A DNA stretch of 64,000 nucleotides from Breviolum minutum Mf 1.05b.01 (Eukaryota; Sar; Dinophyceae; Suessiales; Symbiodiniaceae): assembly GCA_000507305.1 (NCBI GenBank), contig DF241198.1:1-64000 (forward strand), read 5' to 3'. Below the pieces are notes generated by a model. The model did no database searches. It was not told the origin of the DNA and saw nothing but the letters and a program-made list of their open reading frames with translations. Below are positions 43,388 to 56,616 of the stretch, in pieces; position 1 is the stretch's first letter; each line of letters starts with the position of its first letter. The translations under genes were made by a program, and so were the position numbers.

Positions 43388-46300
43388 ATGGGAGACGTGT
43401 CATTACCAAGAGAGAGTGTTTCACGGGTTCAGCTGAGATTTTCCAGGTTTGTGTTGGGCTTTTGGCTCATCCTTGGAATTTCTTGCGGACCATTTGCCTT
43501 GAAACTCGTGGACCACTGCAAGCCATTGGATTGCAACGAGGTTGTTTTGCCCAACTGGGTGCCGCTTCTGTTTTTGCTAGGTGCTTGTATGGCGAAAACT
43601 TGCATTGATTTTGTTCCATCAAAGTTGGACAGAGCACATGTGCAAGGTTTTATATCATTTACTGTTTGCACTTAGACCGCACCGAGTTTAAGACAAGTGA
43701 TTTGCTCTTCAGTTCTCGCATGCTTTTGCTGAATTGCTTCTCTGAGAAGCTTGTTCATCAGAGGTTTACCTTTGAGCCTGTGAAAGGCACACAAACTTAT
43801 GCAGCTCGGCAACGAAGGAGATATGAGCAAACGGCCAAGTAAGGGGAAGAGGTGCCACATGTAGATACTGTCTTTGACTGATGGAATGCACATTTGTGTG
43901 GAAAAAGAGGTTGTCGGGCAGTAAAAGGAGTACATGTCTCTTATGTTGATCTCTTATGGTGATTGACAGATTCGTCGGTGAGAACCAGGTGGTTTTTTAT
44001 GCACCTATCACCCCGAAACTGCATCCGAACTTTGGACCGCCTCACCTTCCATTGAAAATTGACCCTAGCGTCCCAGCTATCAGTTCGAACCAAGGATGCT
44101 CAATTAGCTTTTAAGAATGAGTTTCCTGACAACGTGGATCAGGCACCTGGATGATGGGATTTCTTTGTATTTTGGGGGTTTACCAGTGTTTCTTTGTTGA
44201 CAAGCTCATGTAACCATGGAACAACATATTTGCAAGTGCATGAAAATAAATCTTCAGCATGTGCATTATGAGGAACTGTGCAAGAGCAGTAAGATATAGT
44301 AAGATAATATTCAATCAGCAGCGATACCGCCTTGTTGCAGTGGCCTGGCAAACAAATTCAGGAAATATCATTGTCATACCATTGTCAAAAACTGATCGCG
44401 ATGTCTACTCCCAATCTCGCAGTATATTATATCCACGCATTGGCACCTTATCGCAGTGGATTTTGATGGATTTTTGCAGGACGTGGAGTTGATCCTGATA
44501 AGTTGCAAAACTTGCAAAAACATCGCCAATGAGACCTTTGCCCTGAATGCCGTGCAGCAGTTTCTTTCAGCTTCGGCAAGATTTTTTTTTGCAGAATTTT
44601 TGAGTCAGATTCCCTGTAAACAACAAGATGAAAAAAACGCACACACACACACACTTTTAGGGGAATAATTTCTCCATTTGTTTGGAACTATGCTCTTGTA
44701 GTTAGAAGCATTGTACCAAGTCGATGCTGTCGAAGCTACACAATTCAAAGCCAATACAATGGACACAAGACAGAGGAATGTTGGGTCAGTGTTGATGAAT
44801 CTTGCCGACTTGTGTCAGATATGTTGTGTCATGATGCAACCTCAAATGCAGAGGTTGAGGGTTCTTTGTACATCATTAGCAGCAGCCCATGAGGGGATTC
44901 TCCACAACTGGACAGATCACTTGTAGCTGGTCTGCACTTTTGATCCTGTGAGAAATGAAATGTTTGTGTCAAACAAACCCAAATAATAATACAAAGCAAC
45001 GCAACGAAGTTTTGAATGAACTGTATAGGTGCTCCAGTTGTTTTTCACGGGTGTTTTCTGTTTTCATGTTTGATTTCCAGCACTTCCAAGGCAATATCTG
45101 GAATCTGCTCCCGGACGTTTGGGGCTTCGAAGCCCTTTCCTGGCGGAGTCCAATCAGACAATGCTCTTTCAGCTCTCCTGGACTGTGGGGCCCAAACAGC
45201 GGGAAGTCATTGGAATGCCACTTGGAACAGCCCTGCTTTTTGAGAGATGAGATGCTAAAAGATGGCCCAACAAAAACAAGAAACTTCAAGAAACCCCATG
45301 GATTTCGTGGCCTGCCAAATTTTGGAGTGTTTTTGGATCAGCAATGTGATATTCTGAAATGCAAAGCAATTTGAAAGTGCATGGATTATCCATGAGCGAA
45401 GTACAAGAAGAAACTGTGACTGGACTAGTGTTGTTGGTTTAAGTTGCAGTTGATTGAGAAAGAGGCAGATGATCTACCGATGAATTATTGCCATGCTACC
45501 GTAGCGGCCAGCAGCTACACAAACTTCTGATTCATGTAAGATAATCCAAGATCAAATGCTCTTCATTGCAAACCACCCATACCTACCTAGACAACTTTTT
45601 CCGCTTGTAAGCATAGTATATTCACATGTGTTTAGTCGGCAAGGAATCCATCATCTACCTGACGGTCACACGTGCCAAAAGATTGGTAACACCCCCCAAA
45701 GAATTCTTCAGATTCAGATATTCGGTTCGTCACATTTTAGAATGCTTTGGTGATGTAACTGATATACAAATTATATAGCTAATTGTAGTGCACTACCATA
45801 CTAATACTGGTGTTTGTATCAAACAACTCCTGTTTTAAAGACTGCCTTTTTCCCCATCAGTTTCTTGAGATTTTAAGGTTGGAACAAGTTCGAAAGATGG
45901 TGAAGGACATCCAAACAAAAGCTGAGAGTGATTATTCCATCAGTCTTGCTGGACAGTTGGCACTCTTCACTGATACCCTCACCTCAACCAGGCTCCAAAA
46001 AACGGCCAAAAAACAACGGACATGCAACTTTTGGGCAAGTAAAGGCATCAATAGAAACAACTACTTAATTACTTTCTGCATTTATTTCATCCTTGCAACT
46101 TTTGGCCAAAATCCTCTGTCTTTTTCTCCCTCCGATCCCCATTCCCTCCAATCCATCGCTTTTTTAAAGTTGCCAATTTTTCATCGCAGGCAAGACATTG
46201 AAAAAAAGGACATTGTTGTGATGCCCTTTGCCTTGTTGGTACTGGCCGCCCGAGTTGGCTCACTGCGTTTGATGCTGATTCCAATTTGTTGCCACAACAA

Positions 46301-49300
46301 ATTGATTGGATATGTTTGTGACTTTTGAGTAGGTTTTTTGTAGTTTTGATGTGTGAGTTTCAAAATTTCAGAATAGGATTATTCACCCCAAAAATGCAAT
46401 ATAAATAGGTTTTCAATTCTTTTAGATTAACCTATATTTAGTTTTGAACGAACTTGAAGATTTTTTCGATCGAACGTTGTCCTCACCAAAGGTTGTTTGA
46501 TTTGCAGCTTGTCTTCATCCCTTGGACTCTTCTTGCCTTTTGCGGTTTTTGTTGTGGACATCTCGCCGCTAGCACCCAGCACCATGGTTTTTCTGGGACA
46601 CTCGCCGTTCAAGTCAGCTTTGAGCTGTTTAACTGTCTTGACGAAGGAGACAGGTCTTAGTCGACACATGCAATCAGCTTGAAAAAATCAATGCAATCAG
46701 ATTTTTCGTATTCTTGATTCTACTTGTGCCTTCTTGGCAATTCAATAGCAGCAACAACTCGGATTGAAAACAGCTTTGCCCAGAGGAATTGCCTTGGCCA
46801 TTGATTACTCTCTCTTCATGTTGACGCGATACATGGAGGAGGTGCAATCTGGTGCATCCACGGAAAGATCTTTGAAATCCATGATGCGCCAGAGTGGACA
46901 CGTGGTGATGATCAGTGCTTCAGTGCTGATCATTTGCTATGTTTCTTGAAAGTTTAAGCTTGGAACAAAAAACCAAGGTGGAATTCATATCACGTTTCGA
47001 CGTTTTTCCTTGAGATGTGAAGCTGTGAAGCCGGAGTTAACTCCCAACGCTTCAGGTTGGCGTGTTGTTCTATCCCAGCGGTGGAATTGCCACCATTGGT
47101 TTGGGAGCATCACTCACAGTCTTCCTGTGTGCAGCTACTAATTTGATGCTCACGCCGAGTCTCATATCTGCCTTTCCAGGTGGGGTTGGAACAGATACGG
47201 TTTCGGTTTCACCATGTTTCAGCATGTTTCACCAGTTTGATATGTTTGATTTGCTTCAAAGATAGAGTTTGTGAAATTATTCCACATTGTACTTTGAGTA
47301 AGATATAGTAAACGGACGTACTTAATTGAGATAAGAAGTAAGAAGATTGATCTGTTCATTTGGGCCGAGTAGGATGACCCCCAAGTTGCCAAGCATTCTC
47401 TCTTGCCAGGTTTCTTCGGCGCTGAAAGCACACGTAGCAGACTTGAACATCGAGCAACTCGCAGGTGTGGGCGATGTACATGTTGCTCAGGCAGCTGTTG
47501 GCTAAGAATAGCAAACGTGGTGACAAAACGGCCTGGTGTCATTCTGATCCCCATCCTTTGCCTTGCTTTTCTGCTTCCGGCCTGTGCAGTGTTGCTGCAT
47601 TACCATGAAAGCTTTGCCAATACTTTGACATTTCCCGGCAAGTCGGATACAAGTCTTGCTTATCATCAGCTCATCAGCGAGTTTCCAGCTGGTAAGCTCA
47701 GCCCCCAGTATGTGCTGATCCCAGCTGCTCCAAATGCAACAGCTTCCTGGTATGTCATTAGTTGTTTTATTATGTTTTATTTGCGTAGTTGTTTTCTTTT
47801 TTTTTTTGTGATCTGTAAATGCAAAAAAAATACGGCGGAAATTCAAACAGTTTTGTGACACGTGATGAATCAAACGTGATTTCTGGAGATTTCTGGACTC
47901 AACTTGTTAAGCTCTACCATGAAGTCAAGGTCAGAAGTGATGAATACTTCAATTTCAGCTGTACCATTGCACATGCGCTTTTGCAAGAGCTTTCAGTTCC
48001 TTGGCCTGTGTTGTTTTGTCATGTTTCCTCATGTTTTGGTTCCAGATCCCTAAAGTATCCCAAAGTATCCAAAAGTTTCCTTTGAACATGCAGTCCACGA
48101 AGTATGATCTCAGCCATGCGCAAGGTGGAACCCTTTCATCTCAAAGCAACAGATTTTCTGTCACCTGCCTTGCTTCCTGTACCGACTCCCTCGGACAGCA
48201 AATCCAAAGAAGCTGATGGGGATCTGAAATGTTTGCGTTGGAATTCCACAACCAAAGATGCTTTGACGCTTGGACGGGACAGGCATGACACGGATGTACT
48301 CATGGCTGCTGTCAGGATTTGAGAGTTGGATCATTTTTAGATATTTCCAGCATAGCTCAACTGTCCGTGAATATTTGAATATCCATGAAATCATTTGAAA
48401 GAGCTCTTCGTTTCACAGCATTTTGCAATGTTTTCAGCCGTCCAAGGCATCCCTTTGGACCAATCACTGCAGAGCTCTTGCTGACAAGTCCAGTCATGGG
48501 AGATGTGGGAGAGTCCTACAGGGAGCAGTGGAACAAGCTGGTGAGTGACTTGTCAAAGAAGGGATGTGATAGGAAACAGGCAAGAGCTATTCATGGTCAT
48601 GATGACAACAATGAGGAGGTGCAGGAGGACCAGGAGGAGCAGAAGAGGACAATGATAGTGGGTAATGTGTTGACCATACGATCTCGCCATCATTAAGCAT
48701 CATTTTTGTATCAGCCTCAGCCATGGTAATCATGTGCGGACACTTGAGACTGTGATTCACAGATTTTTCCTGCCATCAAGTTACGTAACTAGGTCTAGCT
48801 CCTAGGTACTTGGTAGTATTTCCACCTTCAACACTTCGAGCCCAAAGTGATCCAAATTCAAGGTTGCAAGACCGGAGAGCATGCCTCCCTTTTGATGATC
48901 ACGGTTACTTGGTGTGGATCTAACCGATTTAGAGATTTTAGTTGTTTCATTGCCAAGAAAATCAACAGTCCCGGTAAGAAACCGACAGCCTCTATCAGGT
49001 TTCCAGATGTAAATGTCAGACTTCAACCTTTCAAGTGTCAAGGTACAGCAAAATCTGAGAAGCTTCCTTGCTACAAGCAAAACGTCATAATGAAGAAAGG
49101 GGACAGCTAAGACTACCAAGATCAAAAAGAGAAGCCAGACTGCCAGACATTCATCTTCCGATCAAGCCTTGTGGTGACAGTTAGCTAGGTGCCCTTCGAC
49201 CCTTTCAGCGATACCCTGTGGCCCTTCGTCATTGCTGCTCGGAATGCCATCGCAAATGCGACTGCCAATTCCACAGCTGACGTCAAATTTGGTAGGGGCG

Positions 49301-51067
49301 TTGCGACCACAGCACCTTTGCTGCAATTTGAAGCTTACAACGATTCAGATTTATGGGTTGAACACTGCCAGTCGTACTAAAACAGGCGGCAGCTGGTTTT
49401 TCCGAGCAAAGAACAACCCTTTTTCTGCTATTCTGCACATTGTAGCAGAGTTTGACGTTTTGGGGAGGTTTTTAAACCTTGCTTGCCTGGAAAACCGTCC
49501 TAGGCTTCTGGTGCCGCTGATGGAAATGTCATGTTATTTGGGACGCTCACAGTAGTCTTTGATATTGTTCAAGTGACCTACAGGCGCTTACCATTTATTG
49601 TTTCTGGAACTGTGATCGCCGTATTCTCATTGATAGCTTATGCTTTCAGAGCTGCACTTGCCCCGATCAAGATGTTGATCACAGCAGCCTGGCTGAATAT
49701 GCTGACAGCTGAACAGGTTTGTGATCCGTATATTAGTATATATTGCTCTATTGTTCTGATGTTCTGACAATCTCCGCTTGTTTTTTTTGTCATGTTGCTT
49801 CAAGACCACCTGGTTCTCGTTTCAGGTAGTTGTGCCCTTGGCGGCTGTCTTTGGCATCGCAGTATGGGTCTACCAATTTGGTGCATTGAATTGGCTCCCT
49901 GGTGGTCCAGGAAACAATCCCTTTACCAGGCCACCTGGAGGTGGTTTCTATTGGGCAGCACCAGTTTTCACCTGCACCATCATCATTGGCTTGGCCTTGG
50001 ACTATGATGTTTTCCTTTTCGCCCGGGTCGTTGAGCTAAGGAAAAAGGGCTACAGCACCTTGTCACATATTGTCCAAGAAGGCGACCGGACCTCCTGGCC
50101 TACCAAAAACCCGTTGAAGACTCATATGTTTCGAAAGAAACATGACCCTTTGATGGTGTTTTCATAAGTCTCACACTCTCACACCACCACGAATTGTTGA
50201 TGATCAACCCGGTAACCTACAAAAACCATTGGTTTTTGAAAGATCATGGCATCTTTTTGCATGTCCAAAAACCATCCAAAGTTGAGGCAATCCAGCTGCT
50301 GTAAGAGGAGGCTTGACACTGACAGGTCCTACCATCACAGCTGCAGGGCTTATTATGGCTATTGCCTTTGGTGGCCTTCTCCTCAGTACCTCGGAGGCTG
50401 AAACAAAGTCTGACAAGATTAAAAAACAACATGGCAAAAGGGAGGTTTTTGATTGTTTTCAAACAAAGATGTTTTTTTCTTGCAAAGCATTTAAGTTGTC
50501 TTGTGGCAAAAGGGAGTGAAAAACAAAGTGAATCGTAGGTGTGATGTGACTTGATGACCTTTGCGAGCTGCTTACAGTGTCAGGACATTGTCTCTCTTGA
50601 TATTTTTTGATCATTTAGAACTCAACATATGCTATGAGTCGCATATGCCAATGATGTCACTTTTTTTTGGGCACTGCAGCAAGTCAGACACAGAATCCGA
50701 TCTCCCGTGAAGTCGCTTGGACCAAGGTGACGTTCCCAGCAACAATCAGATTGGCTTTGTCATGGCATTCGGAGTTTTGATGGATGCCGGGCTGCATCGC
50801 GTCGACTTCACAACTCACTTAAAAAAACTGGAGGAAAGTGAACACCGGATCAAAGAGGATGAAATGTTCGTGAAACCATTTTGACGAATTGAAAGTTTTG
50901 CGCTCCCCAGTGTGAATGATGTTATACGACGAGAGTCAGCTCAGGATACCTTTGTGATTCGGACTTGTTTGGTTCCATCAGTTCTGACACTGGCAGCATC
51001 TCTGAACTATTGGCCGCAGCAGATGCCAGAGCCAGGCTGGCAGTCCTTTACGGCATGTGGTCAATGA
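43388..51067 (+). CDS. MMPL/RND-superfamily membrane transporter, about 18 or more exons
   Basis: Large polytopic transporter of the RND type, which moves lipids or small molecules using ion gradients. Start ATG 43,388 precedes transmembrane segment 1 (RFVLGFWLILGISCGPFALK). Then an extracytoplasmic domain (FTFEPVKGTQTYAAR about 43,765; SNQTMLFQLSWTVGPKQREV about 45,150), IEKKDIVVMPFALLVLAARV (46,190 on), SSSLGLFLPFAVFVVDISPL (46,508 on), IALAIDYSLFMLTRYMEEVQ (46,785 on; the RND segment-4 DY motif) and GIATIGLGASLTVFLCAATN (47,056-47,179). The second half repeats the plan: VTKRPGVILIPILCLAFLLP (47,494 on), an extracytoplasmic part with FPAGKLSPQYVLIPAAP, HPFGPITAELLLTSPVMGDV (48,438-48,540, GTGAGT donor), PFDPFSDTLWPFVIAARNAI (49,189 on), TLTVVFDIVQVTYRRLPFIV (to 49,717), IIIGLALDYDVFLFARVVEL (49,826-50,081, GC donor), TGPTITAAGLIMAIAFGGLL, QIGFVMAFGVLMD, and DTFVIRTCLVPSVLTLAASL to TGA 51,067. 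Both halves keep the DY motif, so it looks functional. Some extracytoplasmic exons are uncertain. Confidence 0.9.
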
Positions 51068-51609
51068 TGGATTGAATAGGAACCGATCAATAGGGTAATT
51101 TTACGTACTTTTGCACTGGTTCACTGGTTCACTATGGTAGAATCTTGCCTGGAATGCAACAATCATCTGAGAAGCGAGGATAAACGCAAAACCCTGCTTG
51201 ATACTATCAGTGAGGCTCCAGCAATCAAACTGGATGCATTGAGAATCTCTTAAAGAACACAACTTTTTACGTCGCTTTATCATCCTTTAAAGTTTAAAGT
51301 TTATCAACCATTTGCCACGTGCATTTCTCTTGGGACATATATCGAGGCGCATTGGAGGTGGAAATGCTGCCGCACGACTTTGAGCAAGAGATTCAACCCT
51401 TGCACTGAGGGAAAAAGCAAAGGGCTGACAGGGCCATCTTGTATATGTTTCTGCCATTTTTGCTCATTTTTGCCTTTTTCTGCTTGGTCAGTATCATTGA
51501 TTTTGACGTAGGGAATTCAACACGCTTTGTCAATTCCGACAGATCCAATTTGAAGGGCACCGGTCTCAGTGTTTTTGTTTTTTTGGCCCAAAGTTACTTT
51601 AGGTGACCT

Positions 51610-52635
51610 TTGTCATTGAAGAAATCACTGGGCTGTAGCATGCGATCCCTTGCCAGCAGCCATGTAAAGATATCATCCATTAAAAGATGTTTTACAAAAC
51701 TGCGGCGCACTTTTGCCAGTCGCATGGAAACCTTTCAATGGGCCGAAAAGGCACGTTCCCCTGCAAAGCAGAATGTGAATGGACGCCTCACACAGCTGGC
51801 AAAAGATGTTTGGTCTGAACTTGAGGCTTCCGAGAAATGGGCCTTAGTTTTGGATGCGCCCTCCTTGTCCTCCAGCAGTGCTTTATTATCTGCTGGTTTT
51901 CGACCCCAAAGGATTGTCGTTCCCAATGATAGTGATGCTCCCTTTCCCAGCAACAGTGCCAGCAAGGCACTGGTGATGAAAGATCTTAGCTTGAACCAGT
52001 TCCTGAAGCGAAATCATCGCAATCGCCATGGACACCACGTTTATGGACCTTTTAGCTGCGTTTATTGTGACTTTACACAATGCCTGGATGGTAGCTGGAG
52101 GCCATCACAAGAGTTGGAGGAGCCGACTCAGTCACTGAAGCTTGCACAGGCGGACTATGCTAGTCCTTTGGAAGATTCTTGGCATTGAAACATCTTGAGA
52201 TTCCTCATCCCCAAGACACCCAAGACCATGTTTTCCGATTGTGGTGGCTTTTGTATGCAGATTCGCGTTGTTTGGACATTCGTTTATTCACGGCCTTGTC
52301 AAGATCTGAAGGATTTGCAAAGCCTCTTCCTGGGACACTTAGAGCAGCAAGATGCAGTTCTCTTTGGTGTGACCTTGGCTCATCTCCGTTCTCCACAACG
52401 ACATCCGTCCACCCAGCGTGGCACCAACGTCCGTGGTATCATCGATCAGTGGCAACGGCTGCGATTGCTGCTGGGTACCTTGGCACATCGAAATGGCCTT
52501 TGCAGTGTTGCTGTGGAGAGATTGGAGCTGAAGGGGGTAGCCACAGAGTTTTGGTTGCTGGGAATACCTGGCAGCAAAAGACTTGAAGAAGCATTGAAGA
52601 AGCAACTGGAACGAACTGAAGGAATGCTGGTGTGA
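51610..52635 (+). CDS. Unrecognised gene, possibly SAM-methyltransferase-like
   Basis: The first stretch reads KWALVLDAPSLSSSSALLSA, FRPQRIVVPNDSDAPFPSNS and HHVYGPFSCVYCDFTQCLDG. The pattern, strand plus D-A-P, then a second strand with V-P-N, then a Tyr-Cys-Asp strand, resembles Rossmann methyltransferase motifs. The second stretch, in the same frame, reads CQDLKDLQSLFLGHLEQQDA and VLFGVTLAHLRSP, then WQRLRLLLGTLAHRNGLC, and ends at TGA 52,635. A TGA at 52,186-52,188 interrupts the frame between them. A plausible intron from about 52,090 (GTAGCT) to about 52,260 (TTTGTATGCAG) would remove it. Assignment to methyltransferases is only a pattern impression. Confidence 0.45.
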
Positions 52636-53297
52636 TCTGAAATTTGATTGAGATTCTGTGGAATTTTGCAATATAAGCACCATAAACAAAAAAGCATCAA
52701 AACGCCTTCAAATTGCTGTCCTACCGAGCACAACACTGCAGACGCAGTTCTTTGGAAGTTGGTGTCCACGCTTTCCGAGAAGGTTGCCCCTCCAAACTGA
52801 ATCCTGTAACTTGTGGCCGAGCAGCGTGGCGAAGATGTTGATTCACAACAGCAGTGCTCATGACGAAATGGAGGATTTGCACTCACGCCAAATACCGAAA
52901 ACACCTTTCGTCGACACTTTCAAAATGTTCCAAAGCAGAACTGACGTGCCCATGCAGTGTTGCATTTTGATTGAGCCGTTGCATTCAGTTTCGAATGTTT
53001 TGTTCATCTATTGCCACGTCAAACATAGTAACAGGCGGTCATAGGCTAGGATTCCAAAATCATGAGGCATCATCAAGAACAGTGATCTTATTTGCACTTA
53101 TCTTTATGAATGCACAAGATCCATTGATCATCTTGTTTGTTTCTACCATTGGATGGCCGGAGTGCCGGATTCGCCAGGCAAGGCTTGATGCAATTCGGCG
53201 CTCACGCTGAGCAGGCTGAGCAGGCTTAAGAAGTTCAGATGTGTTTTAATGTATTTGCAGAATGACCAAATGGTGTTTTTTGGGATGTTTTCGGTAG

Positions 53298-54060
53298 GTG
53301 GTGAATGAGCTGGACGTTGGCAGAACTGGCCAAGTCGCGAGCCAAGAGACAAATATGCAACCGTTGGTTCCAGATGACGACAGTCACAGTAGAGATTCAA
53401 AATATTTGAAGGATTCAGATTCAGTTGCATATGACTGCATCAAACAGTCGTTATCATCCAACCCCTTTTTTCCCATCACAATTGCTGAGTGACCTCTTCA
53501 AAATGTAGGGATCTTTCATAGACCCCTTCCTCATGGCATGTTGGCATGTCATACTTGGATCCTTGTACCGTAGGTTGAAAAAAAGCCTTTGATGGCCTCG
53601 AGTCACCAAGCAAGTTGTGCTTGACATTGGCGAATATCCATGATTTATACCCAAATAATTATAAAATATAAATGTGTCTGACAACATATTTGCTTTTCGT
53701 GTCCATTGTCGCCTGTGAGCTGCAGACGTTATATGCAAATATAGTCGATGAAGGTCATCCACAAACTTGGAATGCATCTGATTGATGTTCCCGGTTGGCG
53801 ATATTTTTTTACCTCGCCCATCATGTGCGGTTGCAAGCGTAGGGTGTTTAGATACATCAATACAATTGAATCATATTGAATGATATACGTACAGTAAACA
53901 TCCTACAAATCTGTAGAGTTTAGAAAAGTTTAGAACGGCAAGAATCAGCCTGAATGCTGGACAAACTGGGCGAACTGAGGTCTCGTACACAGAGTTCCTC
54001 GCCGGTGTGATCAATTTGCGATGCAAATCGCCAGAGGAGTTCTTTGGTGATTTTGCAAGA
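53298..54060 (+). CDS. EF-hand-like gene fragment
   Basis: The exon from 53,298 (after TTTCGGTAG) reads VVNELDVGRTGQVASQE, an EF-hand loop geometry with Asp at 1, Gly at 6, Val at 8 and Glu at 12. A later exon (about 53,945-54,060) reads AGQTGRTEVSYTEFLAGVIN, the second half of an EF-hand ending in the typical EFL, but lacking acidic residues at loop positions 1, 3 and 5, so this hand probably does not bind calcium. LRCKSPEEFFGDFARNQWQR follows. An upstream open stretch (53,062-53,210, with a hydrophobic part LFALIFMNAQDPLIILFVST) may be part of the same gene and would make it membrane-bound. Gene ends are not defined. Confidence 0.45.
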
Positions 54061-55254
54061 AATCAGTGGCAAAGACTGTTGCTTTTTCGAGAAATCAATG
54101 AAAATATAACAGAAAATCAGATCAGTCATGATCAATCTGTGGAAATAGTCGGGTGCGTTAGGAGCAAGACAGACTTTTATGGATTGCATGGGCACAGTTT
54201 CGTCCTGACATCCATGGCATGGTCGAGTCTCAGAGTGATCTCGTGAAAGCCAAGGGTTGTTGTTTTTTATCCAAACCTTCGCAACATTCAGATGATCACT
54301 TCGTTGGTGAATAATATAAGAATAATATCACAAATGTGTGCATATCCAACCAGTATTTTTGGAGTAAACTTCCGGAGGTAAAGTTTTCACAGTGCTGCAT
54401 TTGATGTTTTGAAGCTGGAGGTCAAGGTTCAAGACATCCAGAATGCTTTGGCAACCCGTGGCATGACTGCCAGATGCTCAGCCAAACCGCAAACCATTGA
54501 GGTTTGGCACGGACCGGTGTTCCCTGCAGGTCGCAGATATGCCTGACGGTTTCCTTGCAGCGCTAAACAAGGATTTTTGAAACGAGAGGGATTGGTGCTC
54601 CTTGTGACTGGTGCCTCATGGTGGTTGGTTGGTAGTCCTCCTCCTGCGAAAAATGCTGGTTCTTGTTGAACCCAACTGTTTTTACAATTTTTTAATTGGG
54701 GCTGAATTTGTGTGGAAACAGTCTGGCAGATTCCTGAACTGCTTTGGCTAAAGCCTAAGGTTACCTGTAGCAAATGTAGCTAGTCCTAGCTACGTGGCAT
54801 GTCTTGCTAGGACCACACACAGTACATTTCCTTCAATTCGTCCAATGCTCAAGCGGAAGGTGTGGGATTCCATGCAAACGATGTCTTAGCAAAAGATCAA
54901 AGGAAGCACATGCTTGCATTTTTTTGCAATATAATGTTGTTGATATGTTGTTTGGTTTCGAATCCTGAAAAAAAATCGCCAGATAAAAAAAGGGAAGTGC
55001 TTTTTCCATCGAAGACACTGAGGTTTAAATCTCTGCTGTTTGATAGTGGTCAGATGGCCTGAATCCAAGACTGAGTCGCAGTGCGATACGGTTGGCCTGG
55101 TTGGACATTCGTTGCAGACCTGCTCGTCATTGAAGCTTTTCCGTAGCTTAGTTTGCTCACAAAATCCATCAATGTTTCAGCCACTACCAAGATTATGATA
55201 CTGGTGTTCCAATCCAATGCTTCACAATGTTCGAATATACTGCGGCATCAACAT

Positions 55255-55350
55255 GCAGCAAGATGCAGCTGAATCCGAAGTAATCAGAGATGCATTCATC
55301 AGAAAGAAGCTGAAGCTACGGCAACTGTGGTTATTTTTTAAGCAATGGGC
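55255..55350 (+). CDS. Candidate exon, basic helix
   Basis: Begins after ACATGCAG and reads QDAAESEVIRDAFIRKKLKL then RQLW, a charged amphipathic helix. Open frame continues to 55,492. It may be an exon of the EF-hand-like gene upstream or of the hydrolase downstream. No family recognised. Confidence 0.3.
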
Positions 55351-55879
55351 GGAGGGGATTCAAAGCCTGCTTTGCGCGGAGGGTCAAAGTGACTTTGAAG
55401 CGCATAGAAATGCATTTGCATGTTTTATTTTCGGAGTCCATCTTTTTCCAATGACAACACATGAAAAGGAGCTGATACAGCACCGGAATTAGTGTTTATC
55501 ACCTTGAGATTGATCTTATTTGACAAAATTTTAGAAAATTATGTATCCTAAACAAGGAAGTTTTGTTCAGTTCAAATTCTTGATCAATTCTCCATATTTT
55601 TCCGATCCCAGGTTGATTTATGAAACACATTTGGGGCCAATCTCCATCCAAAGATTTGGTCCACAAGATGGACCTTTGATGGTTGCTTTACATGGCAACT
55701 TAGCATGAAGCAAGCTAAACCTTTTGGTTGGTTGGTTTTGTTGTTTTCAGCAGAAGCCAAGGGAGAGAGTTCATAATGCAGACACAAAAATAGATACTAC
55801 ATGATACTACTGAACATGGTTAACAAGGTATCATTGCATTTCTTTGTGTTTTTGACATTGGAAATATGACCTGACTTTT

Positions 55880-56549
55880 TTGAGGGATGTCATCTGCCGA
55901 TTTCATCATCAGAGAATGGGACAGCCTGGCAGAAGCTTGTGCCACGCTGGGTTTCCACGTTTTGCTGCCGAACTTGCATTCCAACCCGCGGACGGCGCCT
56001 CGCCTTGCCCGCGGAATTGGAGAAGAAGATGTGAACCAACTTTTGGTAGCGGTGATCTCAGCTCATAACAAAAAGCCCAATGACCCGGTAATCCTCATGG
56101 GCAAGAGTTGGGGAGGTGCTGCTGCTGCCAAATTTGCACAGAAACACTCTGAGTTGGTGCGACAACTGGTACTTGTTTGTCCAGCACCACTATCAAGTGC
56201 TGCCATTGTCAAGGACCTTTGAGTAGATTTACAAGGCAAAGGCATTTAAGGCATTTGAGACATGTTTGAGACATGTTTGATTATTTGATGATACAGTATT
56301 TGCATGTATTTGCTTGTTTGACCCCTAGGGTTTGCTGATGTTTTTTGTCAGTATGCCATGTCCTCAGTACAGGACTTGAATATGCCTTTACTTTTGATGT
56401 GGGCCAAAGACGACTGGATCACGTGGTTTTCAGGGACAAAGGTTTACCAAGAAAATTGCCACAAGCTGAAACTGCAAGTGGCGGAGCATGGAGGTCATCG
56501 GATTTTGCCTGAGTACCTGCAACCGCTATTGAACTTCGTTGAACGTTGA
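55880..56549 (+). CDS. Alpha/beta-hydrolase-fold enzyme (3' two exons)
   Basis: Exon 1 (about 55,880-56,210) reads DSLAEACATLGFHVLLPNLH, then PVILMGKSWGGAAAAKFAQK and LVRQLVLVCPAPLSS. GKSWGG is the G-x-S-x-G nucleophile elbow with Ser as nucleophile. Exon 2 (from about 56,351 after TTTTTGTCAG) reads MPLLLMWAKDDWITWFSGTK, which supplies the acid (Asp in AKDDWI), and LQVAEHGGHRILPEYLQPLL, which supplies His (GGHRI), ending at TGA 56,549. Strand order and spacing fit the fold; the complete Ser-Asp-His triad suggests an active serine hydrolase or esterase of unknown substrate. The oxyanion-loop exon upstream was not found, so the N-terminus is missing. Confidence 0.85.
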
Positions 56550-56616
56550 ACAGTTGATGTTGCGGTTGCAAGGACACACCATTTAGCCACCTGGACAACA
56601 GCAAAGTCGAAATGGT

